DNA from: an uncultured Oscillospiraceae bacterium
GTDB taxonomy: Bacteria; Bacillota; Clostridia; Oscillospirales; Oscillospiraceae
Reading direction: 5' to 3'
DNA length: 64,000 nucleotides
Assembly: GCA_934589225.1 (NCBI GenBank)
Contig: CAKTNS010000001.1
Coordinates: 277,030 to 341,029 of the forward strand
Shown here one piece after another: positions 7,422 to 15,068 of this stretch; within the stretch, counting starts at the first letter, position 1; every line of letters begins with the position of its first letter. Position numbers and translations under genes: made by a program. Under the pieces are notes generated by a model that was not told the DNA's origin, did not search any database, and saw only the letters and a list, made by a program, of their open reading frames with translations.

Positions 7422-10178
7422 TTAGTTTTGAAGCTCCTTCAAAGCGGCCAGAACCACCTCCGGCAGGGCGGGAACACGGGTGATCCGGGCACCGGTGGCG
7501 TTGTAAATGGCGTTCAGGATGGCGGGGTGCGGTGCATCCAGAGGTGCCTCGCCGCAGCCGGCGGCACCGTAGGGGCCTTCGGGGCGGTAAGTCTCGACAT
7601 AGTGCAGCTCAATGTCATCGGGAACATCCTTGGGGTAAGGAATGCCGCAGTTTTTCAGGCTGGTGTGCTTGCTCAGGTCGTCAAAGTCCTCGGTAAGCGC
7701 CAGACCGATGCCCTGGGCCAGACCGCCGTAGAAGTTGCCATCAACCAGCAGCCGGTTCATAATGGTGCCCACGTCTGCCACACAGGTGAACTTTTCAACG
7801 GTGACCTTGCCGGTCTTCGTATCCACGCAGACCTCCGGCAGGAACAGGGTGTACATGTATACGGAGAAGGGATCGCCCTGGGCGGTGGCCTGGTCCACAG
7901 GATGGTCGGCACAGTAGGTGGCGACCCACTGGCCCTGCACCTTGGTATCGATGCCGTCAGCGACCATTTCATCATAGGTGCGGTAGGAGCCGTCGTCCTT
8001 CCGCATGGCGGTCAGCAGGTTCTCCGCTGCCAGACGGCAGGCGTTACCGGACATGACCTGGCTGCGGGAGCCGCCGGCGGGGCCGGAGTTGGGGGTGATC
8101 TTGGTGTCGTTCATGACAAGGCGGATCTGGTCCGGACGGATGCCCGCCTGACGCAGGGTCTCATGGGCGGAAACCAGCATGCCCATATCCGCGCCCTGGC
8201 CGTGATCCTCCCAAGAGGCGTACATAGTGACGCTGCCGTCGGGGTTCAGCTCCGCATAGGCCTGCGAGGAGTCCACGCCATCCAGACCGCAGCCGTAAAC
8301 ACCGGAGGATACGCCGATGCCGTACTTGTAGCGGCCATCGGAAGCGGCGTTCTTTTCGGCAACACGCTTCTTGGCGGCTTCATAAAGCGGACGGGCCTGC
8401 TTGTACATTTCTTCCAGGCAGTAAACATCGGGCTTGTAGCCTGTGGGAATGGTAGAACCCTCGGATTCCTTGTAGCAGTTCAGCTCCCGGATGTCAAAGG
8501 GGTCCATGCCCATCTTGGCAGCCAGAACGTCAATGGCGATTTCAGAACCCATAAAGGACTGGGGGGAACCGTAGGCACGGAAAGCGGAACCCCAGGCGTG
8601 GTTTGTAAAGACGGTGGTGCTCTTATTGCGGATGGTGGGGATATGGTAGCCCGCACCCACAAACTGGCTCAAGCGGTGGGTCAGCAGGTCGCCAAACTCG
8701 GAGTAAGGACCGTGGTCCACATAGTTATCGCCCCAGAGCCCTAGGAGCTTGCCCTTTTCGTCGGCGGCCAGCTTGATGTGCATGAAAGCGGGGCTGCGCT
8801 TGCCGGTGTAGGTAATGTTCTGGAACTGGTTGAATACCAGGGACACGGGGCGGCCGGTGATCTTGGCGGCAACGCCCAGAATGGCCTCGTTGGTGGGAGA
8901 GAACTTATAGCCAAAGGTACCGCCGGCGTGGTTCTGGACCAGCCGCAGCTTCTCCATGGGAACACCGATGCCGTCGGCGATCATGGGCATGTGCAGGTGA
9001 ATGCCGATGGACTTGGAATGTACGGTGAGCATACCGTCCTCGTCGATATAGGCATAGCCGCAGTCCGGCTCCAGATGCAGATGGGGCTGACGGGAGCAAT
9101 AGGACTCGATCTCTACCACGTTGGGGGCGGAATCAAAGTCAAAGTCCGGGCCCTTGATGCAGTTGGTTTCGTAATAGGCGTTGGGAATGCCGGGATGGAT
9201 CTCAATGGCGTCCTCCGCAATGGCATCCATGGCGTTCATATAAGCGGGCAGCTCTTCAATGTCCACCTTCACCGCATCGGCAGCGGCTCTGGCGTGGGAC
9301 TCGGTGTCGGCGGCCACAATGGCGATGGCATCACCGAACTGGAAAATCTTCTCGTCACAAAGAACGGGGCGCTCCCAGCCGTCGGTCTTGTTGTTCAGGG
9401 GCAGCATGACCAGACCGTTGATGCGGTTCTTGCCACCGGAGGCCACAATGTCCTTGGCGGTGATGATCTGGAACACGCCGGGCATTTTTTCGGCTTCGGA
9501 TGTATCAATGCCCTTGATGTTGGCATGGCTGACCTTTGCCTGGACCAGGGCCAGACGCAGGGTGTCTGCCGGCATTTTCAGGGCGTCGTCCGCGCCAAAG
9601 TCCCAGGTGCCGGTGACCTTCTGGGCGGCGGAGGGACGGATGTACTTGGTGCCTACAATGGAATCCTCCGTGGGTTTGAAGACCAGGTCTTCCTTGGTGA
9701 TCTCCCCACGCATGACCCGGGCGGCATCCATGACCGCGTCAATGAGGGGCTTATAGCCGGTGCAGCGGCAGAGGTTCCGGTTCTTCTGGAACCAATCCCT
9801 TACCTCCTCCCGGGTGGGGGCGGGGTTGTTGTCCAGCAGCACCTTGGCGGTCATAATAAAGCCGGGCGAGCAGAAGCCGCACTGGGCGCAGCCGTGGGCC
9901 ATCCAGGCCACCTGCAGCGGGTGCATATCGGAAATGGTGCCGATGCCTTCAATGGTGGTGATCTGTGCGCCGTCCTTCAGGCGGCTGAGTTTGGTGAGAC
10001 AGGAACGGGTGACCTTGCCGTCCACAATGACGTTACAGGCGCCGCAGTGACCTTCGCCGCAGCCAATCTTACAACCGGTCAACAGCAGACGCTCCCGCAG
10101 GAACGAAGCCAGCGTTTCGTTTTCCTCAACCAGGACGGAACGGGTAATGCCGTTGATTACAAATGTTCTTTTGATCAT
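7422..10178 (-). CDS. Mop-type molybdenum hydroxylase (aldehyde oxidoreductase/xanthine dehydrogenase family)
   Basis: A 918-residue single-chain molybdenum hydroxylase; Desulfovibrio gigas aldehyde oxidoreductase has 907. The plant-type [2Fe-2S] domain uses C40, C45, C48 and C60; the helical [2Fe-2S] domain uses C100, C103, C137 and C139. These numbers match those I recall for D. gigas Mop. The molybdopterin domains follow (from about residue 170), with a GGTFGYKF loop, a GSAFRAYGSPQ loop and the catalytic glutamate in GCGEAPLD (about E877). There is no FAD domain, so electrons must leave through a partner, probably the 750-residue Fe-S protein downstream. The start chosen is the ATG at 10178 behind GGGGAGG; an earlier in-frame start would add 12 residues but has no ribosome site. 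Substrate (aldehyde, purine or another heterocycle) cannot be told. Confidence 0.92.
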   Translation of the reverse strand: MIKRTFVINGITRSVLVEENETLASFLRERLLLTGCKIGCGEGHCGACNVIVDGKVTRSCLTKLSRLKDGAQITTIEGIGTISDMHPLQVAWMAHGCAQCGFCSPGFIMTAKVLLDNNPAPTREEVRDWFQKNRNLCRCTGYKPLIDAVMDAARVMRGEITKEDLVFKPTEDSIVGTKYIRPSAAQKVTGTWDFGADDALKMPADTLRLALVQAKVSHANIKGIDTSEAEKMPGVFQIITAKDIVASGGKNRINGLVMLPLNNKTDGWERPVLCDEKIFQFGDAIAIVAADTESHARAAADAVKVDIEELPAYMNAMDAIAEDAIEIHPGIPNAYYETNCIKGPDFDFDSAPNVVEIESYCSRQPHLHLEPDCGYAYIDEDGMLTVHSKSIGIHLHMPMIADGIGVPMEKLRLVQNHAGGTFGYKFSPTNEAILGVAAKITGRPVSLVFNQFQNITYTGKRSPAFMHIKLAADEKGKLLGLWGDNYVDHGPYSEFGDLLTHRLSQFVGAGYHIPTIRNKSTTVFTNHAWGSAFRAYGSPQSFMGSEIAIDVLAAKMGMDPFDIRELNCYKESEGSTIPTGYKPDVYCLEEMYKQARPLYEAAKKRVAEKNAASDGRYKYGIGVSSGVYGCGLDGVDSSQAYAELNPDGSVTMYASWEDHGQGADMGMLVSAHETLRQAGIRPDQIRLVMNDTKITPNSGPAGGSRSQVMSGNACRLAAENLLTAMRKDDGSYRTYDEMVADGIDTKVQGQWVATYCADHPVDQATAQGDPFSVYMYTLFLPEVCVDTKTGKVTVEKFTCVADVGTIMNRLLVDGNFYGGLAQGIGLALTEDFDDLSKHTSLKNCGIPYPKDVPDDIELHYVETYRPEGPYGAAGCGEAPLDAPHPAILNAIYNATGARITRVPALPEVVLAALKELQN

Positions 10179-10215
10179 AATGCTGAGACCTCCCCTTTTT
10201 TTCTGCAAAGCCAAA

Positions 10216-10467
10216 CTATTTGTGTGTACCGCAGGGATCCTTGTCAGGTCCGTTTCCGGTCAGATCCTGCAACCGCTGCATACCGCGGGCGGTGTAAAAA
10301 ACCAGCTGGGACAGGCTTCCGTCCAGGTTTTCGCCCCGCAAAACCAGGGTATTGGCAGTTTCCAGATAGTCAATGGGCAGCGTCCTGCGGTAGATCTTCC
10401 CGCTTACACTGTCTGTGACCTCTAAAGTGACCTCCCGGGCGGAGATTTGAAAGACATCCTCATTCAT
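10216..10467 (-). CDS. Small conserved-looking protein of unknown function, first gene of the Mo-hydroxylase operon
   Basis: An 83-residue acidic protein not recognised. It has no signal peptide, membrane segment or metal motif; a single cysteine lies in the C-terminal DPCGTHK tail. The sequence looks like a small beta-rich domain (EVTLEVTDSVSGKIYRRTL). The ATG sits behind GGAGGTGAAAAACC. It is 37 bp upstream of the hydroxylase gene and directly downstream of the promoter carrying two TGTACAAC repeats, so it is co-transcribed and may be a regulator, chaperone or small subunit of the enzyme. No function is claimed. Confidence 0.7.
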   Translation of the reverse strand: MNEDVFQISAREVTLEVTDSVSGKIYRRTLPIDYLETANTLVLRGENLDGSLSQLVFYTARGMQRLQDLTGNGPDKDPCGTHK

Positions 10468-10491
10468 GGTTTTTCACCTCCATTTGATGAT

Positions 10492-10548
10492 GCGATATGT
10501 ACAACTTTTACAATTTCATTATAACTTGTGAAGTGCAAGATGTACAAC
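10492..10548 (-). promoter_or_regulatory. Promoter of the Mo-hydroxylase operon with a pair of TGTACAAC repeats
   Basis: On the minus strand a TATAAT box (10518-10523) lies 18 bp from a TTGTAC -35 box (10542-10547). Two direct copies of GCRAKATGTACAAC (plus-strand reading; 10492-10505 and 10535-10548) are spaced 43 bp apart, about four helical turns. One copy overlaps the -35 box and the other lies just downstream of the expected start of transcription. This is the geometry of a repressor that bridges a promoter. The binding protein is not known; the ModE-like domain encoded nearby is a candidate. Confidence 0.6.
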
Positions 10549-10647
10549 ATGCAATATTTTATAAGTCGTAGAAAAAAGGAGGGAAATATTGTGCAAGGCT
10601 CCTAAAAAATATTGACAAATATTGAATGGATTTTCAGAACCCTCATT

Positions 10648-11607
10648 CTATTCTGTCCGGGGTTTGGGCAAGACCAAGCTCACGCAGCTGTCACACAGCG
10701 GAACGCCCGTCAAGGAAAGGCCCAGCTCCTGCTCAAAATCTTCCAGGGCTTTACGAACTCCGGGAAGGTTGGGGTTTCCCCAGTCGTGGAGCATCAGGAA
10801 TCCCCCGGGGTTCAGCCGGGGCCAGAAATACCGCAGGCCCTCCAGGGTGACTGTGTAAAAATCCCCGTCCAGAGATACCAGGCAAAACCGCTCTTCGAGG
10901 CCCCGGAGAGATTCAGGAAAAAAACCGGGGTAGATGCGGGCCTGCTCCGGGTAAGGCAGGGCCTTCAGAACCGTTTCCGGGTCCGTATTCCCGTGGGCCT
11001 GCTGAAAGGCTGGGCCCGCCCCGGCGCAATCGTCAAAGCCCTGAAAGCTGTCAAAAAGGTAGAGCTCTCGCTTCGGCAACAGGCGGTTGATGCACCCGGC
11101 AAAAAAGCCCCGGTAGACCCCCAGCTCCGCGGCAGCACCGGGAATCTGTGACACCTGGCGGCACAGCAGCTCCAAGGTGGACAGCCGCACATAGTCCCCT
11201 GCCAGCGCCTCCGGCGGAAGTTGAGGCGCGCGCAGTTTTCCGGGGACCGGGATCACCCGGTATTGAGGCAGGAGCTTTTCCAGCACTTCTTTCCCAAGAA
11301 TATCCTCCGCCGCGGTGCAGTTCCGGTTTCGGTCCTCCAGAACGCAGCTGTCCTTCAGATACAAAATTCTGCTTTCCGGCAGACCGATTTCCCGGCAGGT
11401 CCGGGCCACGGCTTGGGCATGGCGGGTGGTTACGATCATCAGGCTGCACCGGGTAATGTCCAGTTCCCCGGGGCGGCAGACGGGTTTTCCCATAAACAGG
11501 GCGCTGCGGGGAACGGTTTCCACAAAACCCTCGATGTCGGAAACCGGCAGAAGTCTGTCCAGCAGCTCCGCCGCACCGCAGCCGGTGCCCCAAAGATAGA
11601 TGCCCAT
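10648..11607 (-). CDS. TylF/MycF-like O-methyltransferase with N-terminal Rossmann-like domain
   Basis: A 319-residue protein. The C-terminal two thirds resemble macrocin O-methyltransferases: AAELGVYRGFFAGCINRLLP is the SAM-binding region, ELYLFDSFQGFDD the acidic motif, and LVSLDGDFYTVTLEGLRYFWPRLNPGGFLMLHDW contains the metal-binding aspartates typical of the family. The first 110 residues (MGIYLWGTGCGAAELLD onward) look like a separate small nucleotide-binding domain of the kind found in front of some sugar-modifying methyltransferases. The start is the ATG at 11607 behind AAAGGGGGTC. It lies between the hydroxylase operon and the divergent MocA operon, but has its own promoter. Its substrate is unknown and a link to molybdenum metabolism is only positional. 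Confidence 0.8.
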   Translation of the reverse strand: MGIYLWGTGCGAAELLDRLLPVSDIEGFVETVPRSALFMGKPVCRPGELDITRCSLMIVTTRHAQAVARTCREIGLPESRILYLKDSCVLEDRNRNCTAAEDILGKEVLEKLLPQYRVIPVPGKLRAPQLPPEALAGDYVRLSTLELLCRQVSQIPGAAAELGVYRGFFAGCINRLLPKRELYLFDSFQGFDDCAGAGPAFQQAHGNTDPETVLKALPYPEQARIYPGFFPESLRGLEERFCLVSLDGDFYTVTLEGLRYFWPRLNPGGFLMLHDWGNPNLPGVRKALEDFEQELGLSLTGVPLCDSCVSLVLPKPRTE

Positions 11608-11637
11608 TGTTGTGACCCCCTTTAGCTTCCTGCATAC

Positions 11638-11713
11638 ATTATATCGGATTTGCACAATTATTCAAGAAAAAATTCAAAAGTGTATTTACAAAAAGCACAA
11701 ATTGTCGTATAGT
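11638..11713. promoter_or_regulatory. Divergent promoters for the O-methyltransferase and MocA-HTH operons
   Basis: Minus strand: TATAAT at 11638-11643 with TTGAAT at 11660-11665, spacer 16 bp, facing the methyltransferase gene. Plus strand: TTTACA at 11685-11690 and TATAGT at 11708-11713, spacer 17 bp, facing the nucleotidyltransferase operon. The two start sites diverge from an AT-rich 75-bp stretch, which would allow shared control. Confidence 0.65.
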
Positions 11714-11776
11714 AATTCTAAGCAAATTCATTTTGATTGTAATTCGCTTTCAAAAACGGCACAGGAGGTGGGAAAA

Positions 11777-12703
11777 TTGCAAAACGCGGCCCTGATTCTG
11801 GCGGCGGGAATGTCCTCCCGAATGGGGGATTTTAAACCAATGATGAGCATCGGCTCCATTTCCGTTGCCCAGCGGGTGGTGGCGACCTTCCATCGGGCGG
11901 GGGTGGATAAAATCGTCATGGTCACAGGCTACAATGCCCCCATGCTGGAACGGCATCTGTCAGACAACGGCATTATCTTTTTAAGAAATGAGGATTACCG
12001 CCAGACCCAGATGTTCGATTCCGTAAAAATCGGCCTGAGCTACCTGCAAGACAAATGCGACCGGGTGCTGCTGACCCCAGTGGACGTGCCCCTCTTTACC
12101 GCCCAGACCGTGGAAAAGCTTCTGTCCTCCGGCGGGGCCCTGGCCTGTCCCCGGTGTCAGGGGGCCACAGGCCACCCCATCCTCATCGGAAGCCCCCTGA
12201 TTCCCACCATTTTGGCAGACTCCGGGGACCGGGGGCTGCAAGGGGCCATGGAGCGGTGCGGAGAGGCGCTGTGCCTGGTTGATGTGGACGACCCGGGAAC
12301 CCTCAAGGATGCGGATACCCCCGAGGATTTTTCAGCCCTGCTGGCCTATCACAATTCCCAGCTGGTGCGGCCCGTTGTCAACGTCTCCCTGGACCGGGAG
12401 TTCACCTTCTTTGACCGCAGGCTTGCCATGCTTCTGATGCTGGTGGACGAGACCCATTCCGTAAGAGCCGCCGGACAGCGGATGCAGATGAGCTATACCA
12501 GCTGCTGGAATATGATCAAGGCCCTGGAAAGCCAGCTGAACTATCCCCTGCTGCAGCGAGCCCAGGGTGGCGCCAAGGGAAGCCAAAGCTGGCTGACCCA
12601 GGAGGGAAAGCAGTTTTTGGAACGGTACAGCGCCTATGAGCAGGTGGTAAAAACCTATGCCGACTCCATTTTTGAAGACTACTTTGAAGGATTGTTTGAA
12701 TGA
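11777..12703 (+). CDS. MocA-like molybdenum cofactor nucleotidyltransferase fused to a ModE/LysR-type HTH domain
   Basis: A 308-residue fusion. Residues 1 to about 195 are a MobA/MocA-like transferase: LAAGMSSRMGDFKPMM is the nucleotide-binding signature, TPVDVPLF the metal-binding aspartate region, and GATGHPILIG a later family motif. MocA enzymes add CMP to molybdopterin, the cofactor form used by xanthine-dehydrogenase-type hydroxylases, which fits the neighbour. From about residue 205 a winged-helix domain follows (RRLAMLLMLVDETHSVRAAGQRMQMSYTSC...), like the DNA-binding part of ModE and LysR proteins. The start is TTG at 11777 with AGGAGG eight bases upstream; no ATG is suitable. It overlaps the next gene as ATGA. 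A regulator that senses the cofactor or nucleotide state is an inference. Confidence 0.85.
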   Translation: MQNAALILAAGMSSRMGDFKPMMSIGSISVAQRVVATFHRAGVDKIVMVTGYNAPMLERHLSDNGIIFLRNEDYRQTQMFDSVKIGLSYLQDKCDRVLLTPVDVPLFTAQTVEKLLSSGGALACPRCQGATGHPILIGSPLIPTILADSGDRGLQGAMERCGEALCLVDVDDPGTLKDADTPEDFSALLAYHNSQLVRPVVNVSLDREFTFFDRRLAMLLMLVDETHSVRAAGQRMQMSYTSCWNMIKALESQLNYPLLQRAQGGAKGSQSWLTQEGKQFLERYSAYEQVVKTYADSIFEDYFEGLFE

Positions 12704-13251
12704 AACGCCGTTTGTTTTTGACCGGGCCCATTGGCTGCGGGAAAAGCACCGCCATTGCCCAGGGGCTGGGTGACCGTCTGGAGGAATTGGGGGGATTTGT
12801 CACCTTCCGGGAAGGCCCCGCCCATCGGCCCCAGCGGTTTTGGCTGGAAACCATAAGGACACGGGAGCGGGCGGTATTTTTGGATTTGACGGGAGAAAAG
12901 CCCCGCATAGACCTGTCGGCTTTTTCCGGGCCGGGGGGCCGGAGCCTTCAAAGCGGTCCCCTTCTCTTAGACGAAATTGGCGGCATTGAACTGCTGTGTC
13001 CTGAATTTTTAGAAGCGCTGGAAAAAGCCCTGACCGGCGATACCCCGGTCCTCGGGGTTATCAAGGCACCGGGGTCCAGTCTGACTCTGGCCCGGTGTTT
13101 GGAGCTTACGGAGCAATATCTTGCCGCGGCAGACCGTCTGCGCCGCCTGTTGGAGCAGGACAACCGGACAGAGATTTACACCTGCGGAACGTTTGACCCC
13201 CAGGCCCGGGCGCTGGCAGAGCTGTGGGCACAGGAATATCTATGGCACTAA
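12700..13251 (+). CDS. P-loop nucleoside-triphosphatase (THEP1/NTPase_1-like)
   Basis: A 183-residue P-loop protein. GPIGCGKST at residues 9-17 is Walker A and GPLLLDEIGGIELL near residue 86 is Walker B, in the arrangement of the THEP1 family of nucleoside-triphosphatases. Such proteins also resemble MobB, a GTP-binding partner of molybdopterin nucleotide transfer. Translational coupling to the MocA-HTH gene (ATGA overlap) suggests they work together. Function in cofactor metabolism is inference; the biochemical activity of the family is hydrolysis of ATP or GTP. Confidence 0.8.
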   Translation: MKRRLFLTGPIGCGKSTAIAQGLGDRLEELGGFVTFREGPAHRPQRFWLETIRTRERAVFLDLTGEKPRIDLSAFSGPGGRSLQSGPLLLDEIGGIELLCPEFLEALEKALTGDTPVLGVIKAPGSSLTLARCLELTEQYLAAADRLRRLLEQDNRTEIYTCGTFDPQARALAELWAQEYLWH

Positions 13252-13277
13252 TATAAAAACGATAGGAGGAAAGGCCC

Positions 13278-14294
13278 ATGACAAAAAAATACCGGCGCAC
13301 GGTCTGGCTCCTGGCCCTGGGGCTGATCGCGGTCATGGCCGCCTCTGTAACTCTGGGGCGCTACCCCATTGCCCTGGGGGATTTGCTGAAAATTCTGGGC
13401 AGTCGCTTCGGGTTACCCATTGCCAAAACCTGGACCGTCCAAACAGAGGTGGCCCTGATCAACATCCGGCTTCCCCGGGTGGTCCTCAGCGTACTGGTGG
13501 GAGCCTGTCTTGCGGCGGCGGGAGCCTGCTATCAGGGGGTCTTTCAGAACCCCATGGCCTCCCCGGATATTCTGGGCGCTTCCGCGGGAGCGGGCTTTGG
13601 GGCGGCACTGATGATCTTATTTGGCATGTCCAATGTGTTCATCACCCTGGGGGCCTTTGGGTGCAGCCTGCTGACCGTGGCCCTGGTATTTGCGGTAAGC
13701 CGCCACGCCAAGGGAGAGCGGATTTTGGGGCTGGTGCTCTCCGGCATTATGATTTCCTCCCTATTCCAGGCGGGCACCTCCTTTTTGAAGCTGGTGGCAG
13801 ACCCCAATAACCAGCTGCCCCAGATCACCTACTGGCTCATGGGCAGCCTCTCCGGGGCCAAGTGGGGAGAAATCCGTTTTGTCATTCTGCCCATGCTCTC
13901 AGGACTGCTGCCTCTGCTGCTGCTGCGCTGGCGGCTCAATGTGGTGACCATGGGCGATGATGAGGCCCTGGCCATGGGGGTAGATGCCGGAAAGCTGCGG
14001 CTCATCATGGTGGTCTGCTCCACCCTGGTCACCGCCTCGGCGGTATCCGTCAGCGGTACCATCGGCTGGGTGGGCCTGGTCATCCCCCATATGATGCGGC
14101 GGCTGGTGGGTTCGGACTATCGGTATCTCATGCCCGCCTCCATGCTGGGCGGCGGCATCTTCCTGCTGTTGGTAGACAATATTTCCCGGGCTGCCACGGC
14201 ATCGGGCATCCCCATCGGCATTCTGACCGCCTTTGTGGGCGCGCCGTTCTTCCTCTGGCTCATTACAGGAAGGGGGGAGCGCTATGCCGATTGA
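13278..14294 (+). CDS. FecCD-family ABC transporter permease
   Basis: A 338-residue integral membrane protein with about ten hydrophobic segments. Typical family stretches are RLPRVVLSVLVGACLAAAG near residue 57, NPMASPDILGASAGAGFGA near residue 92, and SGTIGWVGLVIPHMMRRLVG near residue 260, which is the cytoplasmic coupling region. These type II importers take up ferric siderophores, haem, cobalamin or, in the MolBC subgroup, molybdate and tungstate. The gene begins 26 bp after the NTPase gene with AGGAGGAAAGGCCC upstream and overlaps the ATPase gene by 11 bp. Location behind MocA and opposite a Mo-enzyme operon favours molybdate, tungstate or a related cofactor. Confidence 0.92.
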   Translation: MTKKYRRTVWLLALGLIAVMAASVTLGRYPIALGDLLKILGSRFGLPIAKTWTVQTEVALINIRLPRVVLSVLVGACLAAAGACYQGVFQNPMASPDILGASAGAGFGAALMILFGMSNVFITLGAFGCSLLTVALVFAVSRHAKGERILGLVLSGIMISSLFQAGTSFLKLVADPNNQLPQITYWLMGSLSGAKWGEIRFVILPMLSGLLPLLLLRWRLNVVTMGDDEALAMGVDAGKLRLIMVVCSTLVTASAVSVSGTIGWVGLVIPHMMRRLVGSDYRYLMPASMLGGGIFLLLVDNISRAATASGIPIGILTAFVGAPFFLWLITGRGERYAD

Positions 14295-15066
14295 AGTAAA
14301 GGGTCTGAGCTTCTCCTACGGAAAACGGCAGGTTCTGCAAAACATCAGCTTCCGGGTGGAGGAAGGCGAGTTTCTGTCCATTCTCGGCCCCAACGGCGTG
14401 GGAAAAAGCACCCTGTTCCGCTGTATGCTGGGCCTGCTCTCCGGATATTCTGGAACCGTACTTGTGAACGGTGCGGACATCCGCCATATTTCCGTCCAGG
14501 AGCGGGCCAAACACATTGCCTACATCCCCCAAAGCAGCGACCCCACCTTCCATTTTAGCGTGGGCGATGTGGTCTTAATGGGCACCACCAGCGGCCTTTC
14601 CGCTTTCCAGACCCCCGGCAAAAAAGCCCTGGAGCGTCGGGACTGGGCCATGGAGAAGGTGGGCATTTCCCATCTCACCGAGCGCTGCTACCACAGACTC
14701 TCAGGGGGCGAACAAAGGCTTGTAATGATTGCCCGGGCGCTTGCCCAGGATGCGCCCATTTTGATGCTGGACGAGCCCACCGCCAATCTGGACTTTGGCA
14801 ATCAGCTGCGGGTATTGCAGCAAATCCAGTCCCTGGCCAGAGAGGGCTATACCGTCATCCAGACCACCCACCACCCGGAGCAGAGCTTCCAGTTTTCCAC
14901 CAGAATTCTGGCCATTCAAGGAGGCCGAATCCTACAGGACGGCTCCCCCCGGCAGGTGCTGACCAAGGAAAATATGGAAAAGCTCTACCACGTGGATGTG
15001 GAAGTGGTCAGTCTCATGGAGGATGAGGCAAGAATTTGTATTCCAAAACTCAAAAAGGAGTGTTGA
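14284..15066 (+). CDS. ABC transporter ATP-binding protein (FecE/BtuD type)
   Basis: A 260-residue ATPase. GPNGVGKSTL near residue 37 is Walker A, LSGGEQRLVMIARAL the ABC signature and LMLDEPTANLD Walker B with the catalytic glutamate; QTTHHPEQ holds the switch histidine. It overlaps the end of the permease gene by 11 bp and its stop is 2 bp before the start of the binding-protein gene, so the three importer parts are one unit. An in-frame start upstream at 14233 lies inside the permease gene and lacks a ribosome site, whereas the ATG at 14284 follows GGGGGGAGCGCT. Confidence 0.93.
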   Translation: MPIEVKGLSFSYGKRQVLQNISFRVEEGEFLSILGPNGVGKSTLFRCMLGLLSGYSGTVLVNGADIRHISVQERAKHIAYIPQSSDPTFHFSVGDVVLMGTTSGLSAFQTPGKKALERRDWAMEKVGISHLTERCYHRLSGGEQRLVMIARALAQDAPILMLDEPTANLDFGNQLRVLQQIQSLAREGYTVIQTTHHPEQSFQFSTRILAIQGGRILQDGSPRQVLTKENMEKLYHVDVEVVSLMEDEARICIPKLKKEC

Positions 15067-15068
15067 AA

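Noticed and set aside
7428..10418. Plus-strand frames of 438 and 546 codons opposite the molybdenum hydroxylase
   Set aside because: GC-rich shadow frames; the minus-strand reading has complete cofactor-binding motifs.
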